Both the position numbers and the translations under genes were made by a program. A stretch of DNA of 64,000 bases from Azophilus sp965220425 (GTDB taxonomy: Bacteria > Pseudomonadota > Gammaproteobacteria > Pseudomonadales > Azotimanducaceae), in assembly GCA_965220425.1 (NCBI GenBank), contig OZ244830.1, forward strand, positions 310,001-374,000, written 5' to 3'. The notes beneath the pieces were generated by a model. That model searched no databases. It was not told where the DNA came from and saw nothing but the letters and a program-made list of their open reading frames with translations. Below, one piece after another: positions 27,724 to 37,785 of this stretch (its first letter is position 1; the number at the start of each line of letters is the position of its first letter).

Positions 27724-28920
27724 ATGAGAAGACTCGCGGTCGCACTGCTTGCGCTCTTTCGGAGAGCCTCGCTCCTGCTGTTGAAGCTGCGCGGAAGAAC
27801 ACCGGACGACATTGCGGAGCAGCGCGTGGTCAGCGGCCGGGCCTGGGATGAATTCTGCGACACGCTGAAGGCCGCGGGCGCGGCGCTGAATTTCCCGGGC
27901 GCGCCCCGGGACCCGTTCAACCAGGCCGAGGGCTACCGTTACCTGAGCCGCCTGATGCGCGGCGGGCTGATGGCCTTCGTCGAATACGCCGACCCCAGGG
28001 CGCCGGTGCTGCACCGGGTGGCCCATGAGACGGTGAAGCTCGGCGCCGACAATCCCGACAACCACTACCAGACCGCCGCCATTCGCGGCGACTTCGACTA
28101 CCGGATTTCCGGGCGGCGCAACAGCGTGAAGTACCTGAGTTTCGGCACCCAGGCAGGGCACTACGGCCAGGGCGGCGGCATGCCGCCCACCGGCTATATC
28201 GAAGCGGCTGACATCGAGACCGATGCGGACGGGCGCTTCGAGCTGATGGTCAGTTCCGCCCCACGGCACGGCAACTGGCTGCCGATGAAATCCGACAGCG
28301 GTACCTTGATCGTGCGGCAGACGTTCCTTGACCGGGAAAACGAAGTGCCGGCAGACCTCCGTATCGAGCGTATCGACTGCGCCGAGGAGGAAAAGCGTCC
28401 CGCCCCCCTGACGCCGGAACAGATCGACGCCGGGCTCAAGTCCGCAAGTACACTGGTCGCGGGCGCCTCCATGCTGTTCGCGAAGTGGGCGCGCGATTTC
28501 AAGAAACACAGCAACTCGCTGCCCATGTTCGACCCTGACGTCTCGCTGGCCGCCGGAGGCGACCCGAACACCGTTTACTACCACAGTCACTGGGAAGTGG
28601 CGGAAGACCAGGCTCTCGTGATCGAGGTCATGCCTCCCGAATGCGAACACTGGAACTTCCAGTTGAACAACTACTGGATGGAGTCGCTGGACTATCGCCA
28701 TCACACCATCCACACCAACAAGCATCTGGCGCATTACGAGCAGGACGGCTCCGTCCGGCTCGTCGTGGCTCACCGGCGCCCGGGGTTGCCGAACTGGCTG
28801 GAAACCGCCGGCCACACATCGGGAACCATGTGTTTCCGCTGGATCAGGGCCAGGGAACATCCGCAGCCCGCAACGCGCCTCGTCGATCTCTCCGAGCTGG
28901 ACGCTCTTCGCCGACCATAG
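27724..28920 (+). CDS. DUF1214 domain-containing protein
   Basis: A 398-residue protein with a hydrophobic N-terminus (LAVALLALF) that may be a signal or membrane anchor. Its C-terminal part resembles DUF1214: WNFQLNNYWMESLDYRHH, HRRPGLPNWLETAGHTSG and MCFRWIRA. Family members have no established enzymatic role; many occur near sulfotransferases or lipid-modifying genes. The ATG at 27724 has AAGGA eight bases before it; ATGs at 27676 and 27700 are alternatives. A sulfotransferase gene follows after 13 bp, so they are likely co-transcribed. Confidence 0.7.
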   Translation: MRRLAVALLALFRRASLLLLKLRGRTPDDIAEQRVVSGRAWDEFCDTLKAAGAALNFPGAPRDPFNQAEGYRYLSRLMRGGLMAFVEYADPRAPVLHRVAHETVKLGADNPDNHYQTAAIRGDFDYRISGRRNSVKYLSFGTQAGHYGQGGGMPPTGYIEAADIETDADGRFELMVSSAPRHGNWLPMKSDSGTLIVRQTFLDRENEVPADLRIERIDCAEEEKRPAPLTPEQIDAGLKSASTLVAGASMLFAKWARDFKKHSNSLPMFDPDVSLAAGGDPNTVYYHSHWEVAEDQALVIEVMPPECEHWNFQLNNYWMESLDYRHHTIHTNKHLAHYEQDGSVRLVVAHRRPGLPNWLETAGHTSGTMCFRWIRAREHPQPATRLVDLSELDALRRP

Positions 28921-28933
28921 ACGGAAGACCCAA

Positions 28934-30181
28934 GTGCTGGAGACTTCGACAGACTACCGGAATCCATACAGGCCATGGCCTGTTTCGATGTTCAACGCCG
29001 CGGGCCGGCTGTCGCGGAGGCTGGGTCTGGGCGGCCGCCTCGACGTCGACCGGATGATTTCGGGGGCGAAACGAAAGACCGGCCTTTCCGATTTCGGGGA
29101 CGAATGGTTTCTCGAGCCTTTGCATGTACTCGTCAAGGCGATTAACGAGGAAGCGCGGCTGCATCCGTTGGGCAACCTGTTACAGAAGACAAGGTTGATC
29201 TCCGCTTTATCGACGCGGTTGCGCGCCGAAGAGCTGCTCAAAAAACAGCCTCAAATCCATGATATTGAACTCGGAAAAATTATTCTCATCGCAGGACTGC
29301 AACGTACCGGAACCACGGCATTGCATCGGTTGATCGGCGCGGACCCGAGAGTAAGGGAACTTCGTTCATGGGAAACCTTGAACCCGTTGCCCCTGCCGGG
29401 AGAAAGCGGGAACGATCCCCGTCGTCGCATAAAACAAGCAAAAATGGCTGAAAAAGCGATTCGATTCATGGCGCCCGAGTTCTTCGCGATACATCCCATC
29501 GAATACGATGCGCCCGAAGAGGATATCTTTCTTCTGGATCTGTCCTTTATGAGCCAGGCGCCGGAAGCGACCATGCATGTACCTGCCTATGCGCATTGGC
29601 TGGAAAAACAGGATCATTCCAGGAGTTACGAATACATGCATACCATGCTGAAGCTGTTGCATTGGCAGCGCCCCGGCCATTTGTGGGTTCTGAAAACACC
29701 GCACCACATGGAGCATATCGACACGATTCTCAAGGTTTTTCCCAACGTTTTCGTTGTACAGACGCATCGCGACCCAAAAAAATCGATTGCTTCGTTCTGC
29801 AGCATGGTTGCACACGGCCGCGGTATTCTCAGCGACTGCATCGACCCCGAAGAGATAGCGGAACATTGGGTCCGCAAGTCGTGCCGATTGATGAGGCGAT
29901 CCATGGAAGTCAGAAAATGCAGTGAAAAATCAAAATTTATCGACGTTTCCTACTACGATCTTGTAAAAGACCCTAGAAGTGAACTGCGGAAAGTATATGC
30001 GTCTGCGGAAATAGAATTCGGAAGTTCGGTAGAAAAATATGTGAAAATACAGAAAAATCGTAATTTGAAAGATCGGTTTGGTAGGCATATATATGAATTG
30101 GGAAGCTTTGGATTCAGCGATTCGTATCTGGATCGATGCTGCGAGTTCTACAGGCGCGAGTATCGAATACCCTATGAATAA
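28934..30181 (+). CDS. sulfotransferase family protein
   Basis: A 415-residue PAPS-dependent sulfotransferase. The 5'-phosphosulfate loop is GLQRTGTTALHRLIG (residues 121-135), and the 3'-phosphate-binding segment is VVQTHRDPKKSIASF. LKTPHHMEHIDTI is typical of the bacterial Sulfotransfer_3 group, which sulfates lipids, sterols or small metabolites; the acceptor is unknown. It starts at GTG with GGAAGA upstream. The last 300 bp are visibly more A+T-rich than the neighbourhood (runs such as AAAATTTATC and GAAAAATATG), which suggests recent acquisition. Confidence 0.83.
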   Translation: MLETSTDYRNPYRPWPVSMFNAAGRLSRRLGLGGRLDVDRMISGAKRKTGLSDFGDEWFLEPLHVLVKAINEEARLHPLGNLLQKTRLISALSTRLRAEELLKKQPQIHDIELGKIILIAGLQRTGTTALHRLIGADPRVRELRSWETLNPLPLPGESGNDPRRRIKQAKMAEKAIRFMAPEFFAIHPIEYDAPEEDIFLLDLSFMSQAPEATMHVPAYAHWLEKQDHSRSYEYMHTMLKLLHWQRPGHLWVLKTPHHMEHIDTILKVFPNVFVVQTHRDPKKSIASFCSMVAHGRGILSDCIDPEEIAEHWVRKSCRLMRRSMEVRKCSEKSKFIDVSYYDLVKDPRSELRKVYASAEIEFGSSVEKYVKIQKNRNLKDRFGRHIYELGSFGFSDSYLDRCCEFYRREYRIPYE

Positions 30182-30231
30182 TCGCTTATTTCAAAACTGT
30201 CCGACCAAACCCGGCTTGAAGTTCTCGAAAA

Positions 30232-31323
30232 ATGATTGAAGACAACGACAAGTCGGTGGACTACAAAAAGATAAGCAGCGCCGTATCGAGCGCGATTGTC
30301 GACCGGTTCTCAAACAAGGGGCGGCTCAAGGCCGTACCTGACGTCATTCGAATAGAGCGCAAGGTCTGCCTCGTTACCGGAGCAAACAGCGGCCTGGGCA
30401 AGGCCGTGGCCATCGAGCTGGCAAAGAGGGGCGGCCATGTACTGATGGCATGCCGCGGGGGTCACCCGCAAGCGGGTGAAGACGTGAGGAAAGCTTCGGG
30501 CTCCGGAAGGGTTGAGATGCTCAAGGTCGATCTCGCCGACCTCGATGCCATACACGCGCTCTGCGATGCGCTGGAGGAGCGGGGTGACAGAGTGGACATC
30601 ACGGTTCTGAACGCCGGCCTTATGCCATTGAATGCCCGCCCTTCGAAACAGGGCTATGAACTGATGTTCGCCGTGCACTTTCTGGCGAACCGGATGTTGC
30701 TCGACCGGCTCCTCGGCAACGGCGTGATTCAGCCATCGGGCGAGCCGGGCGAAACGCCCCGCATCGTGTTCGTCGCTTCCGAAACCCACCGCTCCGCGGG
30801 CCCGATAGACTTCGAGCAATTCGGCGCCTTCACCGACTACGGCCTGAAGGATGGCCTGAAATACTACGGGTTGAGCAAACTGCACTCCTGCACCTTTGCC
30901 AGAGAACTGTCGCGCCGCCTGAATACCGGCGCCGACGTGCGTGCCGCGGTGCATGCGCTCTGCCCCGGGCCGATCAACTCCAATATCGCGAGGGAGGCGC
31001 CCGCATCCTTGAGGCCCGTGCTGGCGCCGCTCATGCGCTTGCTCTTTGCGAGCCCGGCGAAAGCCGCGCAACCCGTTATCCACCTGTGCTGCTCCGATGC
31101 GATGGGACGGCGCACCGGGGCTTATCTCCACATGATGCGCGAGAAGCAACCTTCCGCTCTGGCCAGGGACGGCGAGGCCGGTGCAAGACTGTGGGAGGCG
31201 AGCGCGGCGCTGCTTGCGAAGCATCCGCCCCCGGCCACGGCCGCCGCCGCGGTCAACGACTCAGGCCAGGGCTCTGCGCCTGCCCCCGCGGACGATCAGG
31301 AGGCGCCATGTTCAACCAGGTAG
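30232..31323 (+). CDS. short-chain dehydrogenase/reductase
   Basis: A 363-residue SDR with the Rossmann motif TGANSGLGKA (residues 49-58), the VLNAGLMP stabilising motif, Ser in FVASETHRS and the catalytic YGLSK. It resembles retinol-dehydrogenase/WW-oxidoreductase-like SDRs acting on lipophilic alcohols. An N-terminal extension of about 40 residues and a Pro/Ala-rich C-terminal tail lie outside the core. It is 50 bp after the sulfotransferase and overlaps the next gene by 16 bp, so the block probably works on one lipid-like substrate (inference). Confidence 0.85.
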   Translation: MIEDNDKSVDYKKISSAVSSAIVDRFSNKGRLKAVPDVIRIERKVCLVTGANSGLGKAVAIELAKRGGHVLMACRGGHPQAGEDVRKASGSGRVEMLKVDLADLDAIHALCDALEERGDRVDITVLNAGLMPLNARPSKQGYELMFAVHFLANRMLLDRLLGNGVIQPSGEPGETPRIVFVASETHRSAGPIDFEQFGAFTDYGLKDGLKYYGLSKLHSCTFARELSRRLNTGADVRAAVHALCPGPINSNIAREAPASLRPVLAPLMRLLFASPAKAAQPVIHLCCSDAMGRRTGAYLHMMREKQPSALARDGEAGARLWEASAALLAKHPPPATAAAAVNDSGQGSAPAPADDQEAPCSTR

Positions 31324-31748
31324 TCCGGTCAGACGCGCTGGACATCGATGCGCCCGCCCAGCGGGTCTGGGACTTCCTGATCGATGTGGACCGATACGGG
31401 GAATGGAATCCCTTCACCCCCAGGGTGGTCACCAGCCTGGAAGTCGGCTCTCCGGTGGACCTTTATGTCAACATGGGGCCTTTCAAGCTCAAGCAGCCGG
31501 AATTGATCCAGGCCGTCGAACCACCGGGCCTGCTGGCCTGGGGCATGACGATGGGCACGCGCTTCCTGCTGTTCACCCGACGCGAACAGCGCGTTCGGGC
31601 GCTGGGCGAGACGCGCTGCCGTTACGAGACCAGCGATGCGTTCAGTGGCCTGCTCGCGCCCATCGTCGTGCTCCTGTTCGGCCGGCTCATCCGCCGCGGG
31701 TTCAACGGCGTGGCGCAGGCGCTGAAGGAGCGCGCGGAGGGCTGCTAG
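31308..31748 (+). CDS. SRPBCC (START-like) domain protein
   Basis: A 146-residue SRPBCC protein with the family opening IDAPAQRVWDFLIDVDRYGEWNPF and the closing helix FNGVAQALKERAEG. The fold has a deep hydrophobic pocket for lipid or aromatic ligands. Its CAGGAGG ribosome-binding site and ATG lie inside the end of the SDR gene. The TAG stop (31746-31748) is part of the terminal CTAG of the repeat element that begins at 31745. Confidence 0.82.
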   Translation: MFNQVVRSDALDIDAPAQRVWDFLIDVDRYGEWNPFTPRVVTSLEVGSPVDLYVNMGPFKLKQPELIQAVEPPGLLAWGMTMGTRFLLFTRREQRVRALGETRCRYETSDAFSGLLAPIVVLLFGRLIRRGFNGVAQALKERAEGC

Positions 31749-31930
31749 CCCGCATCCATCACCAACTTCCTGCTACGGACGCCGATGCACTCGCGTAAGC
31801 GCGGCCGTGCTCCCTGCGGCCGGTTTGACATACTGTCGAGTATGCCTGCACCGCCCTCCGGTCCGCGCGGCCACGCTTACACGGCGCCTCGACGCCCTCG
31901 CGACGAAAGTTGGTGACGGATGCGGGCTAG
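31745..31930. repeat. CTAG-bounded inverted-repeat element, family A, copy 2
   Basis: A 186-bp element with 24-bp terminal repeats (one mismatch) beginning CTAGCCCGCATCCATCACC. It lies between convergent genes, and its two terminal CTAGs supply both their stop codons: TAG at 31746-31748 for the SRPBCC gene and TAG on the minus strand at 31927-31929 for the GPP34 gene. The interior matches copy 1 (17856-18039) in reverse orientation. Confidence 0.82.
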
Positions 31931-32616
31931 TAGACGTGCAGTTGCACCGTGCTGGCAAGCGACGTCTCGATATCCCAGATCGCCTTTGAAACGGCCTGCC
32001 CGATCAGGTCCATCCGGCGCAGTTGCTGGATGCGCTCCGAGACCTGTTCCAGCTCGCTCGTGGACAGCAACTCCCGGAAGATGCCGCAGGCGTCCGCGAG
32101 GCAGATGGTCACCACATCCCTCGGGCTCGGCAACTCGTCGCCGAACAGCATGTGCATGATGCGCAGCTTCACCTCGCGGGTCGGCTTGTCGTCGACGATG
32201 TCGTGGCGCTGCGCGTGGAAGACCCACAGGATCCGGTTTTCGCTGCGCCGCAGGATGCCGCGCTCGATCAGCCGTTGCACGGCCCCTTCGCGTATTTCAT
32301 CTTCACGGCTGCCGGCACGTTCGACCCAATAGCGGGGGCCCCGGGGCTCCGGTTCCCGGGCAATCTCGCCGAGCATCGGATCGAGGAGGCTGTCTCCGGT
32401 CGATGTGGCGTCCACGAGCACCAATTTCTCGAGATCCGTGTCGATCCGGTTCTCGAGCGCCAGGTCCATCAGCACACTGCCGCCGAAGGCGTAGCGTGAA
32501 GACCAGTCGGACACATGTGCGAACTTGCCCTTGCCGTCGTGCAGCAGGAGCAGCACGATCTCTTCAGCGAATCTCAGCTTCTCCAAGTGGTACCTTCCGC
32601 GTTCAATAGCCGACAC
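31927..32616 (-). CDS. GPP34 family phosphoprotein (GOLPH3-like)
   Basis: A 229-residue protein of the GPP34 family. It opens with the helix LRFAEEIVLLLLHDGKGKF and continues FGGSVLMDLALENRID, DATSTGDSLLDPMLGE and VQRLIERGILRR, matching the eukaryotic GOLPH3 core, which binds phosphatidylinositol 4-phosphate. The bacterial function is unknown. The stop TAG comes from the adjoining element. A relict end of the same element family lies upstream, so the gene is flanked on both sides. Confidence 0.82.
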   Translation of the reverse strand: MSAIERGRYHLEKLRFAEEIVLLLLHDGKGKFAHVSDWSSRYAFGGSVLMDLALENRIDTDLEKLVLVDATSTGDSLLDPMLGEIAREPEPRGPRYWVERAGSREDEIREGAVQRLIERGILRRSENRILWVFHAQRHDIVDDKPTREVKLRIMHMLFGDELPSPRDVVTICLADACGIFRELLSTSELEQVSERIQQLRRMDLIGQAVSKAIWDIETSLASTVQLHVY

Positions 32617-32694
32617 CTCCGATTAAACGCGGCGCAATGGCTGGATTCAAGTGTGTTCGGGTCAAGGGAATGCGGGACGTACGGAGGCAGTCCC

Positions 32695-32722
32695 TACTCA
32701 CCAACTTGCTGCTGCGGACGCC
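32695..32722. repeat. relict end of a family A element
   Basis: About 28 bp (ACTCACCAACTTGCTGCTG, then CGGACGCCG) match the left end of family A without its CTAGCCCGCAT tip. It lies between the GPP34 gene and the atpC stop. Confidence 0.55.
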
Positions 32723-32734
32723 GTTTCCCGAAAA

Positions 32735-33154
32735 TCAACGGCGGCGTTTGCGCAGTTCCTCGAGCGTGCGTTGCTGCGCCGCCGCTTCGGCGAGTTGCGC
32801 GGCGGCAACCGAGAAGTCGAAATCCGCTGCCTGGTCGGCCAGGGCGCGCTCCGCCGCCTGCTTGGCCTCGACCGCCGCGGCCTCGTCGATGTCCTCGGCC
32901 CGCGATGCGGTATCCGCAAGGATGGTGACCATGCCGGGCTGCACCTCCAGGAAGCCGCCGGAGGCGTAAAACACCTCTTCCTCGCCGTTTTCCAATCTCA
33001 ACTGCACGGGCCCGGGCAGTATGCCCGTCAGCAGGGGTGCGTGGCCGGGCAGTATGCCCAGTTCGCCGATGCTGCCTCTCAGGCTCACCATGGTGATGGC
33101 GCCGGAGAAGATCGCCTTCTCGGCGCTGACGATATCGCAGTGCATCGTGGCCAT
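32735..33154 (-). CDS. atpC: ATP synthase epsilon subunit
   Basis: The 139-residue epsilon subunit of the F1 central stalk, coupling rotation and inhibiting ATP hydrolysis. The beta-sandwich has SAEKAIFSGAITMV and GELGILPGHAPLLTGI, followed by the C-terminal helical hairpin rich in Ala, Glu and Arg. It is the last gene of the atp operon. In relatives glmU follows directly; here a relict repeat and the GPP34 gene come next. Confidence 0.97.
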   Translation of the reverse strand: MATMHCDIVSAEKAIFSGAITMVSLRGSIGELGILPGHAPLLTGILPGPVQLRLENGEEEVFYASGGFLEVQPGMVTILADTASRAEDIDEAAAVEAKQAAERALADQAADFDFSVAAAQLAEAAAQQRTLEELRKRRR

Positions 33155-33175
33155 CGATCTATCCTCGAACGCCGC

Positions 33176-34552
<1,377 letters not shown>

Positions 34553-34601
34553 GCTCTTTCTGCCTTTCTTCCGTTAATTTCGCTTCAGCGGTGTGCTCGC
34601 G

Positions 34602-35462
34602 TCACACCGCCGCCGCGCCGCCGACGATTTCCGCGATCTCCTGGGTGATCGCCGCCTGGCGGGCGTTGTTGTAAATCAGCCGCAGCTCATCGATGAGCTT
34701 CTCCGCGTTTTCCGTCGCGTTCTTCATGGCGATCATCTTGGCCGCCTGTTCGCAGGCCCCGTTCTCCACCACCGCCTGGTACACCTGGGATTCGATGAAG
34801 CGCATCACCAGCCCGTCGATGAGCTGCCGCGCGTCCGGCTCGTACAGATAGTCCCAGCGGCGCCGCAGGCGCTCGTCCTCTTCCGGGTCGAGGGGCAGCA
34901 GCTGCCGGATCCGGGGCCTCTGGGTCATGGTGTTGACGAAGTCGTTGGAGACGATGAACAGACGGTCGATGCGGCTCTCCTCGTAGGCATCGAACATGAC
35001 CTTGATGCTGCCGATCAGCTCGGAGAGCACCGGCGCTTCACCGACATTGCTGAGCGCCGCCGTCACGTTGCCGCCCACGGAACGGAAGAAGGCCGTGGCC
35101 TTGTTGCCGATCAACGCCAGATCCGCCTCGATGCCCCTGCCGTGCCATTCGGCCATGTCCCGGACCAGCACCCGAAGCAGGTTCACGTTCAGACCGCCGC
35201 ACAGGCCCTTGTCCGTCGACACGACGATGTACCCGATGCGCGCGATCTCGCGTTCCTTCATGAACACGTGACGGTATTCCGGGTTGGCGTTCGCCAGGTG
35301 TCCGATGACCTGGCGGACCTTCTCGGAATAGGGCTTGCCCTCCCGCATCTGCTCCTGGGTGCGGCGCATCTTGCTGGCCGCCACCATCTGCATGGCGGAG
35401 GTGATCTTCTGCGTATTCCCGACGCTGCCGATCTTCTTCCGGATTTCCTTGCCGACGGCCAT
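34602..35462 (-). CDS. atpG: ATP synthase gamma subunit
   Basis: The 286-residue rotor shaft of F1. The N-terminal coiled-coil begins with VGKEIRKKIGSVGNTQKIT; the C-terminal helix has LIYNNARQAAITQEIAEIV. Its upstream region is unusual: 171 bp separate it from atpA and hold a repeat element that ends 9 bp from the ATG. That element end contributes the nearest purine-rich sequence (CGGAG), so translation or mRNA stability of gamma may be affected. Confidence 0.97.
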   Translation of the reverse strand: MAVGKEIRKKIGSVGNTQKITSAMQMVAASKMRRTQEQMREGKPYSEKVRQVIGHLANANPEYRHVFMKEREIARIGYIVVSTDKGLCGGLNVNLLRVLVRDMAEWHGRGIEADLALIGNKATAFFRSVGGNVTAALSNVGEAPVLSELIGSIKVMFDAYEESRIDRLFIVSNDFVNTMTQRPRIRQLLPLDPEEDERLRRRWDYLYEPDARQLIDGLVMRFIESQVYQAVVENGACEQAAKMIAMKNATENAEKLIDELRLIYNNARQAAITQEIAEIVGGAAAV

Positions 35463-35471
35463 CGTCGCAGC

Positions 35472-35636
35472 CTAGTGCTCCGTCAAGCCAAAATCTACGG
35501 GTAGGCGCATGGGATTTTTGGTTCCTGGCAAGGCGCGACGACGCCGCATGGCAGGCCCCATGCAAGGAGGAGCAACGCAGTCAGGGGCCAAAAAGACCCG
35601 CGAATACTCGTAGATTTCGGCTTGACGGAGCACTAG
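35472..35636. repeat. CTAG-bounded inverted-repeat element, family C, inside the atp operon
   Basis: A 165-bp element with 28-bp terminal inverted repeats (one mismatch) beginning CTAGTGCTCCGTCAAGCC. The sequence differs from families A and B, but it has the same CTAG ends. The minus-strand TAG at 35633-35635 is the stop codon of atpA. The other end lies 9 bp before the atpG start. Such an insertion between alpha and gamma is not part of the usual operon. Confidence 0.82.
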
Positions 35637-37177
35637 AAGGTCTGGGTTTTCTTGAAGGTGTCGATGGCATCGCGCATGGTCTGCTCGATGGCATCGTCGT
35701 AGGCGCCGGTTTCGTTGATGTTCTTCATCCACTCGCCGTGCTCGGCGTTCATGTAGCTGAGCAGCGCCGCTTCGAAATCGAGCACCTTGTCGACCTCGAC
35801 ATCCTCCAGGTAGCCCTCGTTGGCGGCGAACAGCACCACGCCCATGTCGGCCACCGACATCGGCTCGTACTGTTTCTGCTTCATCAGTTCGGTCACACGC
35901 TGGCCGTGCTCCAGTTGGCGGCGGGTGACATCGTCGAGGTCCGAGGCGAACTGGGAGAATGCCGCCAGTTCCCGGTACTGGGCCAGCGCCAGCTTGATAC
36001 CGCCGGCGATCTTCTTCATGAACGGCGCCTGAGCCGCTCCGCCCACACGGGAGACCGAGATGCCCGGACTCATGGCGGGCCGCAAGCCCGCGTTGAAGTT
36101 GTCGGTTTCCAGGAAGATCTGGCCGTCGGTGATGGAGATGACGTTGGTGGGCACGAAGGCGGATACGTCGCCCGCCTGGGTCTCGATGATGGGCACCGCC
36201 GTCAGCGATCCCGTCCGGCCCTTGACGCGCCCGTCCGTGATCTTCTCCACGTACTCGGCGTTGACCCGGGATGCCCGCTCGAGCAGGCGCGAGTGCAGGT
36301 AGAAGACGTCGCCCGGATACGCCTCGCGGCCCGGCGGGCGGCGCAGCAACAGGGAAATCTGGCGGTAGGCCCAGGCCTGCTTGGTGAGGTCGTCGTAGAT
36401 GATGAGCGCATCCTCGCCCTCGTCCCGGAAGAACTCACCCATCGAGCAGCCGGAATAGGCCGAGATGAACTGCATGGGCGCCGGGTCCGAGGCGCTCGCG
36501 GCCACCACGATGGTGTTGTCCATCACGCCGTGCTCCTCGAAGGTGCGCACGATGTTGGCGATGGTGGACATCTTCTGGCCGATGGCGACGTAGACGCACT
36601 TGATGTCGCTGTTCTTCTGGTTGATGACGGCGTCCACGGCGATGGCGGTCTTGCCGATCTGCCGGTCGCCGATGACGAGTTCGCGCTGGCCGCGGCCGAT
36701 CGGCACCATGGCATCGATACACTTCAGGCCGATCTGCACCGGCTGACTGACCGACTGGCGGGCGATGACGCCCGGCGCCACCTTCTCCACCGGCGCCGAG
36801 CCGGAGGCGTTGATCGGGCCCTTGCCGTCCACCGGGTTGCCCAGCGCATCGACCACACGCCCGAGCAGTTCGCGCCCCACCGGCACTTCCAGGATGCGGC
36901 CGGTGCAACGGGCCGTCATCCCTTCCGAGAGGGAGAGGTAGTCGCCCAGGATGACCGCGCCCACCGAGTCGCGCTCCAGGTTTAGCGCCATGCCGTAGAG
37001 GGGGCCCGGAAATTCGAGCATCTCGCCGTACTGGGCGTCGGCAAGCCCGTGGATCCGCACGATGCCGTCAGATACGCTGACCAGGGTACCCTCGTTGCGC
37101 GCCTCGGCGCGCACGTCGAGGCCGTCGATCCGCTGGCGGATGATGTCGCTGATTTCCGAAGGGTTCAGTTGCTGCAT
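35633..37177 (-). CDS. atpA: ATP synthase alpha subunit
   Basis: The 514-residue non-catalytic nucleotide-binding subunit. It begins MQQLNPSEISDIIRQRI, has the P-loop GDRQIGKTAIAVD near residue 170, and VGGAAQAPFMKKIAGGIK with the arginine-finger region nearby (SVSRVGG). The C-terminus reads DTFKKTQTF followed by a TAG belonging to the element at 35472-35636. Confidence 0.98.
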   Translation of the reverse strand: MQQLNPSEISDIIRQRIDGLDVRAEARNEGTLVSVSDGIVRIHGLADAQYGEMLEFPGPLYGMALNLERDSVGAVILGDYLSLSEGMTARCTGRILEVPVGRELLGRVVDALGNPVDGKGPINASGSAPVEKVAPGVIARQSVSQPVQIGLKCIDAMVPIGRGQRELVIGDRQIGKTAIAVDAVINQKNSDIKCVYVAIGQKMSTIANIVRTFEEHGVMDNTIVVAASASDPAPMQFISAYSGCSMGEFFRDEGEDALIIYDDLTKQAWAYRQISLLLRRPPGREAYPGDVFYLHSRLLERASRVNAEYVEKITDGRVKGRTGSLTAVPIIETQAGDVSAFVPTNVISITDGQIFLETDNFNAGLRPAMSPGISVSRVGGAAQAPFMKKIAGGIKLALAQYRELAAFSQFASDLDDVTRRQLEHGQRVTELMKQKQYEPMSVADMGVVLFAANEGYLEDVEVDKVLDFEAALLSYMNAEHGEWMKNINETGAYDDAIEQTMRDAIDTFKKTQTF

Positions 37178-37224
37178 TTCCTGACTTCCTGACTTCCTGA
37201 TTGCCTCGATCGCACCTGGCGCCG

Positions 37225-37764
37225 CTATACCCTGGCCAGCGACTCGGCCAGCTTGTCGAGCCTGCCGCGCACCGAGCCGTCGATGACCGTATCCCCGGCG
37301 CGCACCACGGCGCCGCCGAGCAGGCTCGGGTCCACATCGCTGGAGAGCCTCACCTGTTTGCCGAACTTCGTCTGCAGCGCATCCTTGAGGCGCTCGGACT
37401 GGGCCTCCGTCAACGGGTAGGTGGACAGCACCTCAACATCCAGATTCCGTTCCTCCGCCGCCTTCAGTTCGTCGAACCGGCGGGAGATCTCGCCGAGCAG
37501 CGGCAGCCGGCCGTTGCGCGCCAGCACGAGCAGAAATTTGCGTCCGCGCTCGTCCACCTCGCCGCCGCATACCTCTGCCAGGGAGAACGCTTTCTGTTCC
37601 GCCGGCACCTCGGGCGAGGCCAGGAGCGCGCGCACGCGGTCTTCGTCGGCGGCAGCGGCCATGACCCCGAGGCGCCTCGCCCAGAGATCGAGCGCCCTGT
37701 GCTCCCGGGCCAGGACAAACACCGCATTGGCATACGGCCGTGCGAGCGTTGCGAGTTCCGCCAT
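37225..37764 (-). CDS. atpH: ATP synthase delta subunit
   Basis: The 179-residue subunit that joins the peripheral stalk to the top of F1. It opens with ATLARPYANAVFVLAREH, the conserved N-terminal helical domain, and ends with the domain around SSDVDPSLLGGAVVRAGDTV. It is 47 bp upstream of atpA and 21 bp downstream of atpF. Confidence 0.96.
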   Translation of the reverse strand: MAELATLARPYANAVFVLAREHRALDLWARRLGVMAAAADEDRVRALLASPEVPAEQKAFSLAEVCGGEVDERGRKFLLVLARNGRLPLLGEISRRFDELKAAEERNLDVEVLSTYPLTEAQSERLKDALQTKFGKQVRLSSDVDPSLLGGAVVRAGDTVIDGSVRGRLDKLAESLARV

Positions 37765-37785
37765 TTGCCTGCTGCTCCGGTACGC

